Assembly (NCBI GenBank): GCA_020629055.1
Contig: JAHDEB010000028.1
Span: 1-43,649, forward strand
Length of the DNA: 43,649 nucleotides
Direction: 5' to 3'
Source: Chloroflexota bacterium
Lineage (GTDB): Bacteria > Chloroflexota > Anaerolineae > Promineifilales > Promineifilaceae
The translations under genes were made by a program, and so were the position numbers. Below the pieces are notes generated by a model. The model had not been told where the DNA came from. It saw nothing but the letters and a program-made list of their open reading frames with translations, and did no database searches. Shown here piece after piece: positions 42,190-43,649 of the stretch. The first letter of the stretch is position 1; every line of letters starts with the position of its first letter.

Positions 42190-43649
42190 ACAAAAAAGAG
42201 AGCGCCCAGCCTTGCGCCTTGGCCCACTTTTCATTGTGGGGAACCTTTTTTTCGCGGTAGCCATCGCGCTATTCGTTTCCATTACTGATAATTTATCGGT
42301 ACGTGGGGGCGGATTTTCAGTTTATGCTGGCCCTCTGGCGGGTGTGGGGGCGGATACGGTTGAAGGCAGTGAGTCGAACGGGGGCCGTTCTTATATTTTG
42401 GTCACCAGCACACCGGTTGGCTTTACGGAAGAGCAGGCGGAAGCGACGGCTCAGACCGCGGCCCAAAATGATAATGGAGACGCCGGCTCAGGGGATAATG
42501 GAACGGGAGATGGCAATGGGGTTGTTTCCCCGAACGCCACAGCTACACCGGTTCAGGAACTGTGTATTGTCCCGGCCGGATGGCAACGTTATATCGTCCC
42601 TTATGGTCAGACGTTGGGTAAAATTTCAGCCCAGACCGGCTTTTCGATAGAGCAGATACAAAAAGCGAATTGTTTGAATGGCAGCAAAATTTTAGCAGGG
42701 ACCACATTGTTTGTACCCGCAAGCCTGATGGCGCAGCAGCCAGCGCCTCAACCTGAAAACGGCGGGGGATCAACTGGAGGCGGTGGCAGCAACGAAGGGG
42801 CTTCACCCATTTTGCCAAATTGCAATAACGCCCCGGCCGGGTGGCAGCTTTATCTCGTTCAGCCAAAAGACAACGTGTTTCGTATGGCGATGGGTAGCAG
42901 TGCAACGGCTTGGGAGATTGTGGCAGCGAACTGTTTGATTTCAGCCAGCCATGTTTTTGCGGGGCAACTTATCTATTTGCCCCCCGACTCGACCCATCTA
43001 GCCGGAGGCGGCGCAGTTGAATTGCCCGCAACGGCCGAACCTGCCACTGTGACGGCGGTTCCAGAGCAACCAACGGCCGTCGCTGAAACCGCAACGCCAG
43101 AGCCACCTACCCAAACACATACACCTGTACCGACAGTGACCGATGCTCCGACAGCAACGCCCACTGTTGCAGAAACAGCATTGCCCGCCTCGACATTGGT
43201 ACCGACCCAAACCCCGATTGCGACCGCCACACCATTGCCAACCGCAACGATCATACCGACGGTCCCGGCAACTGAAACACAGCTGCCCACAGCAACAGCG
43301 ACGGAAGATGGGACTGCGCCTGAAAATACGGCCACACCGACATTGATTCCAACCAATACCCCTGTTGCAACCGAAACGGCCGTGCCAACGGCAACCGCTT
43401 CATCAACAGAAGTGCCAACCGAGGTCCCAACAGAAGTGCCGACCGAAATTCCGACAGAAGTGCCGACTGAGGTTCCAACGGAAGTGCCGACCGAAATTCC
43501 GACAGAAGTGCCGACTGAGGTTCCAACAGAAGTGCCGACCGAGGTTCCAACAGAAGTGCCGACCGAGGTTCCAACGGAAGTGCCGACTGAGATTCCAACC
43601 GAGATTCCAACGGAAGTGCCGACTGAGGTTCCAACCGAGGTGCCACCGG
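42179..43649 (+). CDS. LysM-domain surface protein with Pro-Thr-Glu repeats (partial, runs off window)
   Basis: At least 490 codons, incomplete at the right edge. The start is taken as TTG 42179 (GGAG 10 bp upstream), overlapping the pseudokinase gene by 11 bp; GTG at 42170 is the alternative. The product has a basic N-terminus, one transmembrane helix (about 15-36) and a Gly/Asn/Asp-rich part. Two LysM-like domains follow, each introduced by PAGWQ (RYIVPYGQTLGKISAQTGFS and LYLVQPKDNVFRMAMGSS). Each also carries a Cys before PAGW and one in the ANCL helix, so each may hold a disulfide. Then come Thr/Pro-rich linkers and a (PTE[VI])n tract. LysM binds peptidoglycan-type glycans. Translational coupling suggests a joint role with the pseudokinase (inference). 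Confidence 0.8.
   Translation, partial: MANKQKRERPALRLGPLFIVGNLFFAVAIALFVSITDNLSVRGGGFSVYAGPLAGVGADTVEGSESNGGRSYILVTSTPVGFTEEQAEATAQTAAQNDNGDAGSGDNGTGDGNGVVSPNATATPVQELCIVPAGWQRYIVPYGQTLGKISAQTGFSIEQIQKANCLNGSKILAGTTLFVPASLMAQQPAPQPENGGGSTGGGGSNEGASPILPNCNNAPAGWQLYLVQPKDNVFRMAMGSSATAWEIVAANCLISASHVFAGQLIYLPPDSTHLAGGGAVELPATAEPATVTAVPEQPTAVAETATPEPPTQTHTPVPTVTDAPTATPTVAETALPASTLVPTQTPIATATPLPTATIIPTVPATETQLPTATATEDGTAPENTATPTLIPTNTPVATETAVPTATASSTEVPTEVPTEVPTEIPTEVPTEVPTEVPTEIPTEVPTEVPTEVPTEVPTEVPTEVPTEVPTEIPTEIPTEVPTEVPTEVPP
43409..43649 (+). repeat. Tandem 12/24-bp repeat encoding PTE[VI]
   Basis: Alternating GTGCCGACCGAG and GTTCCAACAGAA-type 12-mers give a 24-bp period encoding VPTEVPTE, with ATT variants giving Ile. 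The near-identical DNA copies point to recent expansion by slippage or unequal recombination. The tract continues beyond the window. Confidence 0.9.

Noticed and set aside
43251..43646. Long leftward open frame rich in Leu-Glu-Pro and Ser-Ala-Leu
   Set aside because: It is the antisense of the PTE repeat tract; the repeat has no stop codons in that frame simply because of its composition.

Overview
The window reads as one stretch of bacterial chromosome with moderate GC (by eye a little under 50%) and dense coding on both strands. The best guess for the organism is a member of the Chloroflexota (Anaerolineae-like). Evidence: long secreted proteins with Pro-Thr 'TPTNTP' linkers, SdrD_B/DUF11 surface proteins, C-terminal domains containing 'WETATEID' and ending in a short '[YF][LM]Pxxx R' tail, a gingipain-like C25 protease, and lipoprotein or Tat-type binding proteins. 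This placement rests on family knowledge, since no rRNA or tRNA gene is visible. A striking signature is the palindrome CGGCCG, which is far more frequent than base composition predicts.

Layout. 1-7.1 kb: EamA exporter, a secreted HExxH metalloprotease, an SMP-30 lactonase-like enzyme, a NIPSNAP protein, a HEAT-like protein, a GT2 glycosyltransferase and an alpha/beta hydrolase fused to a cyclic-nucleotide-binding domain. 7.5-11.1 kb: acyl-CoA dehydrogenase, an amidohydrolase/deaminase and a LON-substrate-binding-domain protein, with a repeat-like hairpin and a 130-bp MITE-like palindrome between genes. 11.4-15.5 kb: a small membrane protein, a PPC-type lipoprotein whose start lies inside a terminator-like hairpin, and a response regulator/histidine kinase pair. 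15.6-21.9 kb: a divergent family-1 solute-binding lipoprotein, a CaCA cation antiporter and a complete three-gene TRAP transporter. 21.9-24.1 kb: a leftward operon of YdcZ-like exporter, MFS exporter and GNAT acetyltransferase.

24.5-35.1 kb is the most unusual block. Four co-directional genes separated by 36-78 bp encode a 1980-aa SdrD_B/DUF11 surface protein, a 962-aa C25 (gingipain-like) protease, a membrane-anchored Pro-Thr stalk protein and a sortase with intact His/Cys/Arg. The first two proteins end in almost the same heptapeptide (YLPLITR, YLPWLAR), and the metalloprotease at 1.6 kb ends in FMPMARR. I read this as a candidate cell-surface display or processing system with a short C-terminal tag. 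That reading is inference.

35.2-43.6 kb: an M20 peptidase, a small leftward protein, a phosphoribosyltransferase, a lipoprotein S41 peptidase, a large membrane protein that looks like a degenerate histidine kinase lacking the phospho-accepting His, and a translationally coupled LysM protein that runs off the window end in a (PTE[VI])n repeat tract.

The solute-uptake genes (SBP, TRAP), peptidases, acyl-CoA dehydrogenase and amidohydrolase suggest a heterotroph that scavenges organic acids and peptides. The surface block and LysM protein suggest elaborate decoration of the cell envelope.
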